This document shows, piece by piece, positions 48,919 to 61,934 of a DNA stretch of 64,000 nucleotides (its first letter is position 1; each line of letters begins with the position of its first letter). The notes beneath the pieces are model-generated. The model was not told where the DNA came from. It worked only from the letters and a program-made list of their open reading frames with translations, and searched no databases. This stretch comes from Voacanga thouarsii (Eukaryota; Streptophyta; Magnoliopsida; Gentianales; Apocynaceae), in NCBI GenBank assembly GCA_026120185.1, contig JANUWF010001101.1, positions 3,906,001 to 3,970,000 on the forward strand, given 5' to 3'. The position numbers and the translations under genes were made by a program.

Positions 48919-50444
48919 TGATAGGGGCTAAATTAGTCATATTTTTCTTAATTATTTGAGGTTCTTTTGTGATTCATTTTGTTCAATAACTAGTCATATT
49001 CCTTCATATTTGAGATTTTACCATTGGAAAGGTATTTTGTTCATTATTACAGATTTTTGGGGTAAAACGAAATAAAAACGTTGCAAAATAAAATAGAGGC
49101 GTCGCCGGCTAGGGCCCTAGAACCGGTGCCGGCCATGCACTATTGATACGAACTTTGAAGCGACGAAAAAATTACAAAACAGAACGGAACAGAGTGGAAC
49201 CAGCACTGGTTCTGAGAGCCAAGGCGGCGCCGGCTGCATTCTAAAACACATTGTGTGAAGTTCGGAAAAAATCGGCGAACAAGTGGAGAACTAGAACACA
49301 ACCAGCGCCGACTCCGAGAGCCAAGGCGCCGCCGGCTGTGCGCTGAAGTTAAAGCGGTGCTTTGATTTTTCTACGTGATTTTTGGTAATTTGTGGAGTTT
49401 TAGTATCTTCCAACTTCTACTAGGCCAAGAACATTGTACCAATGAGTTTAGGTACTTCCCAAGCCTATAAATAGATGGAAAACACAAGGAAAAATGGGGA
49501 GAATTCATTGATCATCATAGAAAATCACTCAAATCAAAGGAGGAATTATTCAATTCAAGGAGAATTGTGCAAGAAGGTCTTCAAAAGAAGAAGAAGGAAG
49601 CTTGTCTATGAGTGCTTTCTTTTACTTTAGTTTCTTTTTCTTGAACAATGATGTGTTAATTATTTTATTGTAATTTGACATTGTTTTAGATATTCATGAT
49701 TTTTAGAGTTATTTGATCTTTTGATTAATTAATTATTTTCTTGGTATTTAATTACTTGGGTTGATTACGAGATTAATTGGTTGTTTCTTTCCATTAACTT
49801 GCTTGGAAAAGGGGTTGATGGTGGTTTCAATTTATTGATTTCATAGTTGTTGTCTTTTAACTTGCTTGGAAAAGGGGTTAATTGCTAAGAATAAGGTAAT
49901 TTAAGGTTAATTGATGTCTGTCAGGAATGGATTCATTGGTTAATTTCATGTTTTAAATTTGCTAGGAATGGAAATTTAATCAAAGGATTGTGTTTAATGT
50001 ATCTTTTGGGTAAGACTGGTTGAGATAGGAATGTGATGCTAAGTTATCTAGAAGATAGGGATTCATGGATTGGAAAAGAAGTGAGTCTACTTTAATCCTT
50101 TATGATACCAAGAGAATGATTAGTTATGACAATGATTAAGTACTTTAAGCTTATGTTTGTCGGAACAATGGTTTGAGTTACATACTTTTCCATCCTTGAC
50201 ATGTATATATTTTTATTTTATTTATTTTATACTTTATTGAGTTGGTTAAACAATGAAAGAAAAGGGATTAATGTCTACTTGTTTCTTGAGGATCGACACT
50301 CGTTTGAACCCTATGCTCGGTTAATGATGAGTACGCTTGCTCTTATGTGTAGTTTAGGTTTAACGTTTTAATTTAAACTTGATTGAGAATGTGTTTATTT
50401 TTATATGATTTTTGTATGATGAGTACCCAAATCCATACACATCA
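48919..50444 (+). repeat. LARD-A 3' LTR
   Basis: This is 1526 bp, matching the 5' LTR with a few percent differences. It has a TATA box at about 49465-49473. The extra length is accounted for by a 102-bp segment bounded by 22-bp direct repeats (49215-49236 and 49317-49338) and about 9 bases near 50415. Confidence 0.93.
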
Positions 50445-52728
50445 ACTAGCCGGCTTGTTCTCTCTCGATCCTTTTCTGTTGTCTCGTCGTTGAAATCCTT
50501 TTTCCTTCATTTCTTCCTTCCTTTTATAGCTTTCTCACACAAGTATTTCGTGATGACTAAACATAGCTAGAATATGTTAGAATCTTTTGGAAGCTTATAG
50601 AATATCTTAGAATACTTTAGAGTTCTTGAGAAGCTTATAGAATGTCCACCTCATCTTGTAAAATATCATGTAACCAATCATATAACTCCATGTAGCCTTC
50701 TTATGCATGAAACTAATCACAAGTCTCCAAGTAACCTCCCATGTAACTAATCTTCTTAGACCACATGTCTTTCATTCAACAAAATTAGCTTAAACCACAT
50801 GGTTTTCATGCATTCAATCATCACAAACCACTTGTTTTCATGCAACCATTCTTATAAGTCCAAGTAGCATTTTATACAACTGGTCACATAGATCCATGTG
50901 GCTTTCATTTGCGGGCTACACTAACTTAAATCCATTAATTAAATAACCCACCAACATTATATGTAATTAAAGCCTATTGTCTCTTTCCATTTTAACCATA
51001 ATTAACTAGTTTTTTTCAAAAATACCCATAGTTAATGTTACCATTCATCCTAGTCGGGAAAATTTTTTATTCCACCAATACGAACTACGCATTAAATTGA
51101 GCATTTTGGCATCTCTAAGATTTTCTAAATTATTTCTCAATTTTTCATAATTTGTGATCGAAAATTCTTCCGATGTCCTTAAAATTTTTATCTCACCAAA
51201 ATATTTATCTAATTAAACTAATCAGTTCTTGTTCTGAGTCTTCTTGCATATATTCACTCAATAGAAAGTAGTCGCCTATCAAAGTGCAAAAAAAGAGAGA
51301 TGTTACAAATTCACTCAGGAAGGTTGGTTATTTAAATCATAAATTTTGCACGGAATTTTCACATATTGCAGGGTTATTTAGCAAAAACCATATAGATAGG
51401 TTCCATGTACTTACTTCATGTAAAAGCCGCACCACAATGATCCCAATACATCATGAAACTCCAAAAAAATCAAACCCTAAAATTTCATGCTTAAACATAT
51501 CAACATTTCTGCACATGAACATTTCTAGAAAAGTAACCTACTTTGTCTAGCCATTTTGATAGTTCACAGTCATAACAGTACATAGAATTTTATGGGTCTT
51601 AACATACATTTACAACTACACATTAAGCAGTTAAATACCCTTCAAAAACTCACTCAAATCCAATCAAAATATCAAAACTTCAAAGAAGCAATATCTATCC
51701 AACATGTTGCACATTTTGGTTAAGAGGAAAATGAAGGAAAATGTGAGCTTTTCTGGCTTACTTCTTGAGAAACTTTACTCCACATCTTGAAAGACTTCAA
51801 AAGCAGCAAGTAAGCCTTGTCTTTAGTTGATTTTAGGGTTGGAATTCTTGGGCAAATAAAGAAGAAATCAAGGGATATGGAAGAGGCGAGTTCCCACTAA
51901 CAAGGAGAAAATGAAGGGGAATTGTTTTTCCCCTTCCAATGAGGCTGCCAAGTACCTTAGAGGGAAGGGAAAGAAATGTTTTTAGAGTGAGAGAAAGGTG
52001 GTGGCTAGCTACTTGGAAGAATGAAGCAGGGATTTGAAGTTTTGTTCAGGGCTTTATTTGATGAAGGGTTGAGATTAGTTCATTTAAATAAAAGATATAA
52101 TCAATGGTTAGAATTTACATGGATTGGATGGCATATATTAAAAACACCCAAGGGCCAATAATGCTTCCCAAGTGGTGGTATTGTGAGGGATATGATAGTC
52201 ATTTTACAAGTTCTTTATGTTCCTAGGTCTAGTCAAAATTAATTGTCCAAGTAAAAATTAATTAATCTAAGTTAAAATTATTTAAAAGGATCAAGTCAAC
52301 ATGGTCTTTGGGTCAAGGTCAAAATTAATTATAATCTAGTCAAAGGACTTGTAAACTAGTCAAAATTAGTGGGTTATAGGTTGATCAAGACTTCCGATGG
52401 GTCAAAAGTAAAAATTATTCAAGCATAAACTCTAGAATAATTGTAAAAATTATTTTATTTAAGAATAGACTTTATAATAGATATAAAAATGATTTCTCTC
52501 ATTAAAAGAAATTTAAATAATATTTCTTTGCTAATAATATTTTAATTTAATCATAATAAATCATGTACACTCATAATAGAAATGTAATCATATTAGTAAC
52601 ATAAGTTATTCACATTATTCCATAAGTACACTTATATATCATAAAAGAATTAAATAAGTAAACCAACAGTTTTAAATAAGTGAATGCCCATACTCCAATT
52701 CTAAGGTGAAATTGGGTGGGGTATTACA
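50445..52728 (-). repeat. Gypsy-B LTR, 5' half (minus strand)
   Basis: On the minus strand this begins TGTAATACCCCACC at 52728, directly after a purine tract (AAGAGAGGAAGAA), as gypsy-A does with TGTGAAACCCC. It continues as AT-rich non-coding sequence to the LARD-A border. With the part at 41670-44225 the LTR would be about 4.8 kb, similar to gypsy-A. The 88-codon frame at 51284 is not convincing. Confidence 0.65.
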
Positions 52729-55692
52729 TTCTTCCTCTCTTAAAAAAAAATTTCGTCCCCAAAAGTATTTATTACCGTACCTTACAAGAAGTCTGAGTAT
52801 TTTCTTTTTATCTATTCTTCAATTTCCCAATTTGCTCCTTATACCCTGTGATGTTCCCATAAAACTTTAACAATTGGTAGCTTAGTTGACAACATCCCTT
52901 GTAACGCCTCCTCATTTCCATTTGCCATTCAGCAAGAGCTATACTAATTCGATTGATTTTATGTGTTCCCTTTTTCCAATTGATGAGCGAGACGCATTAA
53001 CATTAGCTAAGCAACTCCTTTCCTGCTTTCAAGCCATCTAAAACATCATTTCATATTTAACACATCTTTGTTTCTCCAAGGTAAACAATGTATCAGATTT
53101 TGAGCACTTCTCTCAAAATCTTCTTCTTCAATTCTTCTTCTTTTTGGCATACACAATTTTCAGAGTTATATGTTACTCTTTGGTTATCCTCACAGAAATC
53201 TTGATTTACTCTTCCCATTTCCTTCTTCTTGAAAGTATGAAACTTCAAGTCTCTTAATCGTGCATCAATGATTTCCTACTTCAGGTTAGGTACCCCACTC
53301 ATATTTCTAAACCAATTCTTCCCTTCCTACTTTCACTTTCAAAGATAAAACTTCATGAACTACTTGCACTTTCGAAGCTTGGAATCTTTCTATCCTCAGT
53401 TTTTGACTTAACTTATTAGTTACAACACTAGCCTTGCCAAGGTTATGATTGTTTAGGCAACATCATTCCATAAGAAACTATTTATATTTCCTTTGCTACA
53501 AGTTCAATTCTTTTTTGATAAAGATATATTTTAAACTCTTGTAATCCGAGAATACTTCATAGTTCACTCCATACAAGTAGTGTTTTCACTCTTCAAAGTA
53601 AATTCAATCGTGGATAATCCCAAATCATAAGTGCAGTAGTTGATTCGTATGGCTTGAGTTTTTTGTGAGACTTTTGCAAAAGTTGTATTCTCTTATATAC
53701 TCAAGTACTAGAAGCTGAGTTGCCCACCCGGGAGGAAAAGGGTTAAAGGATTCAACATCAAGAGAAGATTAGCAATCACGAAGACATCGAAGAGCTTGAA
53801 AGTGAAAGATTGAAATAATCGTATGTCAAATAAATTATCATGATTAATTAGAACCGAACACTCCCGTTAAGCAACGATAAAAAGTTCTTAGATACTTAAA
53901 CCTTAGTAAAATAAATGCATTTATAGGAAATAATTAGAGACATTCAGTAAAATGATGAGCTCATGAGGTTAATGTCATTTAAAGAAGAAAGAGAATTTTG
54001 TGCAATATAGAACAAGATAATAAGGGTGAAAAGATTGAGCAATTAGTAACATTAGTATTTAGAAAAAGAGATATGAAGCTAGAAAGGAAAGCACAAGCCC
54101 AAATGTACTAAATCAAAAGTGTAAAAAAGGATCGCGAACTAGGTGGAATGAGTCCTATAAAGTAAGAAATAGAAAATGACACAAGGATGACATAGATAAC
54201 TTGTGCACAATGTTGATTAGTCAGATACAGAGTAGTTGATGGCTAAGGTGGCTTTAATCAATCAAGTCTTGGGAGTAAATTCATAATAACAATAGAGGGT
54301 GAGAGAAAAGAATTTTCATGAAGAAGCTTAGAAGAAAGAGGAGAGAGGCGAGACCAAGAAGATTAAGCCATCATCTAAGGAAGTTACCAACACAACTCCT
54401 AATTTTTCTTTTAATGCTTTCGTCTTCAAAGCACTGGATTTTTCCCTCCTTTAGCAAACTTAGCACATGTGCAAAGATTAGGTTTCCCTTGAGCTCTTGG
54501 AAACTCTTTTCATGCTTCCCGCTTCATAAATTTTTCTTATTCTTTTACAATTATCGAGTCAAGGATGATGCAAGGATCAAGAATTCTTCAATAATATGGT
54601 AGTAACATTCCGCTAGTCCTATAAAACTTTAAATCCCCATGTTGTTCTCAAGTTTCTTCCAAAAAGTAATTGCCTCTACTCTAGAAGGACTTTTTTAATC
54701 CTATCCTTAGTTACCACATGTTCCAAAGTTCTAATTATCTCCAACTAGAACTCATATTTACTAAAGTTGGTAAAAACTTATGCTCCCTCAATTTCCCAAA
54801 AATAACTTCAAATATGCTACTCATTGATATTAGTGTTAAATGTAGTCTTAGGTTTTTTCTTTTGTTAGACTCTCTCTGAATAATATTCTTATCTCAACTC
54901 TAATTTAGAATAACAACACGATCCTTCAGGTCCCACCTTTCACCCTAATAGGTAACACCGAAGCTTCCTATGACAATGTACTAAGTCACATATGTCCTTA
55001 GCCTAACAACTGTCTCAATCAACCCTTTTTGAGAAGCTTTCAAACTTTATTTCTCGATATTAGATGTTTCAATTTCCTTTACTTAATTTCCTTCAAATTC
55101 TAAAATACCTTTTTCGTTCATGATAAACTACACTATCTTATTCTTATAGTCTACTTCAGCACAATGTTTAGATATCCAATCCATTCCTAAAATAAGATCA
55201 TAATCCACAAAGGTGTAAGAATAAGATTCTTGAGTAATTCTTCTTTTCCCATCTTAATCCTACTTCTTTGCTCATATTTCCTAATTTCTATTGGTTTTCC
55301 CAAAAACGTTCTTACTAACAGGGTATATGGTAAGTCTGAATCTTAGTCCTTGATGATAAATACGCGAATCACCCTTCCACATACCTATACTATACCAAAT
55401 TTATAAAATTTACACCATTTCTCTAATTTATTTCCTCTTACTTGTAGTATAGTTAATCGATTTTCACTCCTATGCTAAAGGGGTCATATGCTAGCGATGA
55501 AAATTCTAATCTACTATGATACTTGTAGGCATGCACCAAAGTCATAAATAATTGCATGGAACAAGAGTTATTTAACACATTCACCGCACATTCTTAGATA
55601 ATAAGCGTACCTTCCGTTTACAGCTATGCCCATTTCCAAGTTCTCATGGTTTGGGACAAACACTTTAACCTTTGTCCACGGCTTAGAGTAGT
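52729..55692 (-). pseudogene. Gypsy-B pol remnant (minus strand)
   Basis: The minus strand carries a heavily decayed gypsy pol. From high to low coordinates: protease region with YDLILGMDWISKHCAEVDY-like text over several frames (about 55200-55140); reverse transcriptase end with KLYANFSKYEF, EHVVTKDRIK and SFIGLAECYYHIIEEF (about 54810-54560); RNase H start with KSFQELKGNLIFAHVLSLL (about 54510-54430); RNase H end with [20 protein letters not shown] (about 53555-53490); and a chromodomain with VKVLWEHHR (about 52860). Each matches its gypsy-A counterpart in order. Stops and frameshifts are frequent, so this is the oldest-looking element here. The 5' side beyond 55692 is replaced by LARD-B. 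Confidence 0.75.
53680..54350. other. Insertion-like segment inside the gypsy-B RNase H
   Basis: RNase H text stops near 54360 and resumes near 53670 (LKPYE, then EVFSDYKSLKY). The roughly 0.7 kb between them does not resemble the expected domain. I found no terminal repeats; its origin is unknown. Confidence 0.35.
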
Positions 55693-56995
55693 TGATGAGT
55701 GGTTTTTAGTGTAGAAAATATTACCAACAAATTACACAATCAATCATACTTTAATAAAATGCTAATCACTAAAACCACACATAGGACAAGTATACCCATC
55801 ATATAGTATAGGGAATAACAAGTATTAAATCCACGAGAACTTAGGCTCTCACTTTAATTTACTTAAATCTTTATTGTTTAGCCAATAAAATAAGAAGAGA
55901 TAAATAAAATACTAACCTAATATACTAGAGAATAGACAAATTTCATACAAGACAAGTCATAAGGATTATCAAGGAGTAAGGATAAGGAGAAAAGACATGT
56001 AAATAGACAAAAATCCTTAAAGATATAACAATGATTGATTATCACTTATCATGATTAATTATCATCTTGGCACCATGAAGAAACTTAAGTAAGAATTGTT
56101 TCCCAAGTCATAAACTTACTTATGTAGATTTCACTTCTTTCCCAATCCATAGAATCACTATCTCTTGATTAATTTAGCAGATTTTCCAATCACACTAAAA
56201 TAGCCAAAAGATGCATTAAACTCATACATCATAAACATGAAATTAGTTAATAACCCTTTGTTCGAGGTGAAATCTACTAATATTTGATTGCTTAAGTTTT
56301 TTAATCTTAACTTCATTTCCCAAGTCCATTAATATTTGGCATATATGAAATCAATGCAATAAACTCCTAACATCATTTTCCAAGTCAATTAGAGGAGTCC
56401 GCATTAATAATCAATGATGACAAGTAATTAAACACCAAAGACAATAATCAATTGATCAAAGATCTAAAATCAATACAAAGTCATAAATCCAAAAACACCC
56501 TCTAAATATAATTAAAATATTTAAAACTTAAATTGTCAATAAATTACAAATAAGAGAAAAAAAAAAAACATACTCATAGACAAGTAAGCCTTCTTTTTAT
56601 TCCTTGAATTTTCTTGAGCAACTTCTTCTTCTTCTCCAAGAATTCTCCTTTGATTCTTCTAAATTTTGGTGTTTCTCTAGGAGTTTCCTATGGGTTTGTA
56701 AATCCTAAAGGTGAAAACTAATTTAGAGATGTTATTCTCTGGTTTTATAGGCCTCATGAATACCAAAATCGTGACTTGAGAAGTCTAGTCCAAATAGAAT
56801 TCGAAAAATACCAAAATCCTTTGAAAAATATCAAATTCGTTCACAAAATCGCCATTGTATAGGTTGAACCTGGTGCCAGGTCCCTTCGACCTTCCTGGTG
56901 CCAGGTACATTCTGGTCTGCCCTTGTATTTTTGCTTTATTTTTCCTCTGTTCGGCCAGAGTAGACCTGGCGTCTGGTCCATTTGCCATACCTGAC
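55693..56995 (-). repeat. LARD-B LTR, interrupted by copia-3 (minus strand)
   Basis: On the minus strand this resembles the LARD-A LTR at a distance. It has a TATA box (TATAAAA, about 56749-56743), AAGGAGAATTCTTGGAGAAG, GCTTACTTGTCTATGAGT, repeated ACTTGGGAAATGAAG/ACTTGGAAAATGATG words, and an end reading CCACTCATCA at 55693. In LARD-A the matching words are AAGCTTGTCTATGAGTG and AACTTGCTTGGAAAAGG. The start of the LTR would lie beyond the copia-3 insertion. Two CTGGTGCCAGGT copies occur at about 56868 and 56900. The 67-codon minus frame at 56785 is inside the LTR and not a gene. Confidence 0.6.
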
Positions 56996-57503
56996 TGTTG
57001 GGATGTATGCCCTCTTAGACTAGGTTTCTGATGTAAAAAAAATCGAATGTTTTAATAAAAGAATTTATTTTCAGAAATTGTTTGTGAATTTACAATTTTA
57101 TTTGTGCACAATTACATTTGAAAAAGACCCATTGTGTTTAAATAAGTGGTTCATGTGAATGGAGGTCTTTCACAGTAAGGTATGGATCACGGGTTACTTA
57201 ACACATAAACTTTTATTCTTAACCGATTGATGAGAGTGGGAATTTCATCATGTCTAAGTTATTATGTTGTGAATTCTAAATAGGGAATGGCTTACCTTTA
57301 GCCAGTGAGTAGTCCACTCACTTCATGACATCAGCATATTTCGAATACGTAGAACAGGACCTATAGTAGTGATTTTTCAAAGTACTATATGATAGAAACC
57401 TAGACTATTACCGCTACAGCGTGGACTAGTACTCTACGACTTGAGTATGAGTTAGTGGTCTGACGAAACGGGAAGCATATGCTTTGATATGCTATAGTTG
57501 AGG
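56996..57503 (+). repeat. Copia-3 5' LTR, first piece
   Basis: The LTR starts here and is cut at 57503 by the solo LTR. The sequence continues at 58957 once the duplicated TGAGG is counted once. Confidence 0.8.
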
Positions 57504-58951
57504 TGTTGGGATTCGTGGACTCCTAAACGCGGAAAACATCTACGAATCCCTCCCAAGGACCCAAGTAAACGATTAAGAAGATCTAAGCTTTAAGAGTTAC
57601 CTCTGGTCGCTGTAATCGAAATCCTTCGATTCTGGTTGCGCTGTTGTACGTTCGACCCGAACAATCACCAGACGTTGCGAGTATGCGAACGTCCTCTACG
57701 GATACACACCGCGAACTCACTCGATACCCGGGGAGTGCTAGCGCCTAGGGTTTGAGAGGTTTTTTTTTTCTCTGGTAGAGAATGGCACGAATGTTCTCAA
57801 CCGAAAAATTGGACTCTCGAAAGACGGCTAGGGTTTTCTTAAAAAACCCTCGAACCTCTTAGAGTCCAACCCTAATCATATCTTATCATATTCTAATTTA
57901 AATTCAAATTAAATTAAAACTGATATGATAAGATTCTGCCATTATCTCGGTAATTTAACTAATTATTTTACCGAGTCGATTCTTATAATGCTGGATATCA
58001 TCCAGATTCATCGAACTTGGTCACCGGAAAAATAACCTAACAAGTTCGCTTATTGTGTGACCCTATAGGTTCATTTAACACTGCGGCGATGCCTAAATCG
58101 TATTTAAATGGCCCACAAGTTATAAGCGGTTTCTAGCAAAACATTATAACTATCCGGGTTAAATGAAGATCGGTGATCTCTTTGAACCAAACCATAATTT
58201 TATATTTAGTCCTTTTGTCACACGATATCCAGATTAAGCATAAGGCACGGAGCATGTCATCCTTATTAAGCTTAATCAATTATTTCTTGATTTCATAGTA
58301 GATCTGTTCAAACAAATGATATCAATATCTTAGATTGATATATTTGAGTACGGCCATGCATTTTTTAACGATCTAACTTATCAAGGGGCCCATGGATATC
58401 TCTCCCATAATCGAGAGGGACAAATTCCTTCACAATCAATCATATTCCTCTCCTTGATTTATTTTATATCCAACGAGTAGTCTAATTTATTATCTGGTTA
58501 AAGACAACTTTAGACAATGTCAAAATATAGAATTTATCAAGTAAGAAACTATGATGAATTTAGGTCGAAGGACTTTCAATATTATTATGGCTAGAAAGTA
58601 CTTATGACATATTCCATGAAGTACTCTCACAGTGGGTCATGTCCAATACAATGTTCTCTAACATTTATTTATGTCTTGACTCGATATCACAAATATCCAT
58701 GGCCAGTAAAACATAGCCATCAAGTCACAAACATACTAATCTTAATTTATTATTATTCCAATAATAATAATCGATCAGGGACAGCTTTAGAATAGTCATT
58801 GTATTCATTGTAGGGTTTTACTATCAAGTCACGTACTTGATGACCAACAAAACAAAACTCACTATTCATGGAAAGGAAAGCCTCATATTATTATATAAAA
58901 CATAATGACAATTGTATAAGTACAAATTGACTCTAGGGCATATCCCCAACA
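57504..58951 (-). mobile_element. Solo copia LTR inside the copia-3 LTR
   Basis: On the minus strand this 1448-bp unit begins TGTTGGGGATATGCCCTAGA and ends CGAATCCCAACA. It is flanked by a perfect TGAGG on both sides (57499-57503 and 58952-58956). It has no internal coding region, so it is what remains after recombination between two LTRs removed the body of a copia element. Small frames at 58604 are not genes. Confidence 0.93.
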
Positions 58952-60280
58952 TGAGGTTCTTTCGTATGGCCAATATACTTGCATGTTGGGTATGCGTGAC
59001 TAGTTAGTTAAGACAGACTTGTACATGATAGTTTCTATACTATATCACCCCTTGTGGTTGTCTGAATGATCTAAATATCCAGGGCTTTGGGAAACATGAC
59101 TTGGATGTTTGCTTTAGGATAGCTCCCTTGGAAAGTGGAAAAAATCTAGGAAGTCGTGGATCATTGGACTAGAGGCCTAAGGATAGTAGATGTCATTTAG
59201 AGAGGTGTTAGACACTTTTTCCTCTCTGAATGTACGACGATGTATAGAGGGGTATTTTAGTCATTACACTTGTAGGTCGGAAACTTTGCTAACGCAGCAC
59301 TGTCCTTGGGGTCAATATTTTCTTATGGTGATATCGGAAAATATTTAAAATGTAAAATACAGCTATTTATATGGTAAGGGTATTTTGGTCATTTTAGTAA
59401 CCAATATGGTGTGTCTTTTGGTCCCCAGTATAGATCGTAAGTCCTAATTAAATACGGGCTAAGGAATTAAATTAAATTAAGTAAATTTTATTTTATTTAA
59501 GTAGCCTGATTTAATTATTGGGCTAGAATAAAATAAAAGTTCATGGAGAGAGAGAGAATTAATTAAATTAGTTTAATAGGTTAATTAATTATTCAAGGCT
59601 TTGGCCCAGTTTGAATAATTAGGGATTAATCTAGGACTAAACTGATTTAGGCTTATTTAATTGGATTGGTTTATTTGGGCTGGAAAAATTAATTATTTGT
59701 TAGCCCATTAAGTTGGTTCTAACTAGAATAATTAATTAAACCCAAAAGGTTAAATTAAGAGTCTAATAGCCCAGTCCAATTTAACTTAGGATTTTATTTA
59801 GGTTAAACAGGAGGATTGGAAATAACGTCGTTGTGACAGTACACACAATCTAAGAGACGACTTCTTCTCTGTGGAAAAGGCCAGGCCTTTCTCTTTCTCT
59901 CTCTCTAGAAAAATTCCCTAGCCTGTTAGTTGTTCACCAAACGGTAGTTAGAAATGCCATATACTGGAAGACCGAGAGTTCGGCGTTCACATACATGCAA
60001 AGGAGGAGTAGGAGGCTTGTAGGAATTACACCAAAGGCTTCCACCAGCACACCTATCTCAGTTGCACACGTTCCGGTCCAGCCACCTTTGAGAACCAGAA
60101 GGAGAGGTAAAATTTTTAAAACCTCGAGATTGGAATAGGGCGAAACCGGCACTGGCTAGGGCAGCTGGAGCTGGTGCTGGTGCTGGCCCTGCCTTGGAAT
60201 CCCTGTTCTTGTTTTTTCAATTTTTTTTTATGTTCACTTCCACTGTGTGCCCTGTGTTTTCCCGCTTTCCTATGCCTTCA
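58952..60280 (+). repeat. Copia-3 5' LTR, second piece
   Basis: This is the rest of the LTR, ending ATGCCTTCA at 60280. With the first piece the LTR is about 1.8 kb. The minus frame at 59934-60152 has no recognisable domain. Confidence 0.78.
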
Positions 60281-60282
60281 AT

Positions 60283-60294
60283 TGGTATAAGAGC
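60283..60294 (+). other. Copia-3 primer-binding site
   Basis: TGGTATAAGAGC lies two bases after the LTR. It differs from the TGGTATCAGAGC of copia-1 by one base, C to A. Confidence 0.85.
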
Positions 60295-61934
60295 AGGAAG
60301 GTTTTGTAAAAATATAGGGAGCATGCATCTAGATGAATAAATCTGGATACATATGTGTGATTAAAATTGTGATCTTTCGCTGTTTATGATACGGATAGAT
60401 TCTCTGTTAAACCTCACGAGTAGAGGTATAGGAATCTGTAATTTACTGTTTTTCTTAGTAAATTGTGTAAGCCTAATGTTTATGGGTATAGGTAGTTGTT
60501 GATTTTGGTTGATTTCATTGCATTAAGATTGAAATCGGAGAGCCAATGGCATCAGAAGCTGTGCAGAAAAATAGAGGAAATTCGTAGAAAAAAAACTGCA
60601 GAAGAATCCGGCAGAGCCGAATCGGCGTCTACTGGGGTGCCAGAACAGGTGCCGACTAAGGTCTGGAAGGCCGGTCCGCACTATTTTCTAGTGGGTCCTG
60701 GTTTTTTGCGGCGGGTGCAGTGGACCACAGTTCAGATGATTGGCTGATCCAGTCCGGTGGGTGTAGTGGACCAAGGAAATTTTTTTAATTTTTCCTTGTA
60801 TTTTCTTTTGGTTTTGGGGTCCATACCAGACGAAGTTAATATTTTATAATAGTTAATATTCAAGGAACATTTTTGCATGAAAAATATTAGTAAGGGATTT
60901 TAAGATTAAACAAAACCATTAATTAATGTATGTGTTTAATTATATTATCTGGGCACTTAGGTTTAAAAATAGAAATGCATGAAAACGTCTATTATTTTCT
61001 AGTATGCAATTTATTTTATGTACCTATGTGTACGTTTTCTCAAAGACCAAAGTCTTTGGGAATGTTTTTGACAAGGAAAACATTTTTCTACAAATTAAAT
61101 GGTTATTTTAGCTTGAACAAAAATTAATCTTTAGATATTTTCTCAAATGATGTAATTCTTGACATAGAAAATATATTGGATTTAGATATTTTTGTAAGGT
61201 TAAAATAGAAAGCCATTTTATTTTAGTTTGGCACAAGAAAAATTGTTTTGTCAAATAAACTTGAGACCAAAGTCTTTACAAAGTTTTAATTGAAATTTTT
61301 TTAAAATCATTAAGTTTTTAACTTAAATAAAATTAGTCCTTGGGAAAAACTCTCAAAGGATATAAGCCTTGATATAGAGATATTCATGGACTTAGATATT
61401 TTATTTTTGAGTTAAGGGAAAACTTAATGGAAATTTTTAAAAGGATATTTTTCAGAAAACCCTTGTTTTAAAAGACTAAGTGGGAGAGGGGTTCCAACGG
61501 CCTCACGGCTTCCATCACGATCCTCATTAGAGATCGTGGATCCCCTCGCGTCACCCTGAGAGTGAACCCGTATAGGATGAGGATACCACAAGGATTTAGA
61601 TCTAATAGAGGGATGTAATTAATAACCCGGGGCACGTACTATGATCGGCCAGCCCCTCGTTGGAAGTCATAGTGCGAGGTATGTCTATAGGAAATGAGAG
61701 GAAACAGCCATCCCCTCGATGGAGTTATCTTCTAGATCATTACCTATAGGAAAATTAATTTGTGGTGGTTAACACACTTAGCTTAGGAAACTGTTAATCT
61801 TTCCAAGAAGCTATGCTAGTTTTCCTAAGAGCCAAATTGATTATTATCAGTTTTGATAATAAGGATAAAGTGCACATATTTATTTTGTTTTCACAAACTG
61901 AATCTTTTTTCTTCTATTTTTCGATTTTTCAGAA
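60295..61934 (+). other. Copia-3 untranslated leader
   Basis: This is 1.6 kb between primer site and gag, with no convincing coding sequence. A short GC-richer stretch lies at about 60600-60770, and about 61485-61735 is rich in CCCTCG words. Confidence 0.7.

Larger units (their letters stand above)
44226..50444 (+). mobile_element. LARD-A: non-autonomous LTR element nested in the gypsy-B LTR
   Basis: Two LTRs starting TGATAGGGGCTAAA and ending ACRCATCA enclose 3.3 kb without a recognisable gag or pol. A primer site of the TGGCGCCGTTG type follows the 5' LTR and a purine tract (AAGTGTGGGGGAAT) precedes the 3' LTR. Both are familiar from plant Athila/Tat-group elements. The flanks GCCAG (44221-44225) and ACTAG (50445-50449) match at three of five bases; both differences are transitions. 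The lack of pol marks it as a large retrotransposon derivative that would need enzymes from a relative. Confidence 0.85.

Noticed and set aside
54318..54602. A 94-codon plus-strand frame.
   Set aside because: It is antisense to the decayed gypsy-B reverse transcriptase and RNase H.
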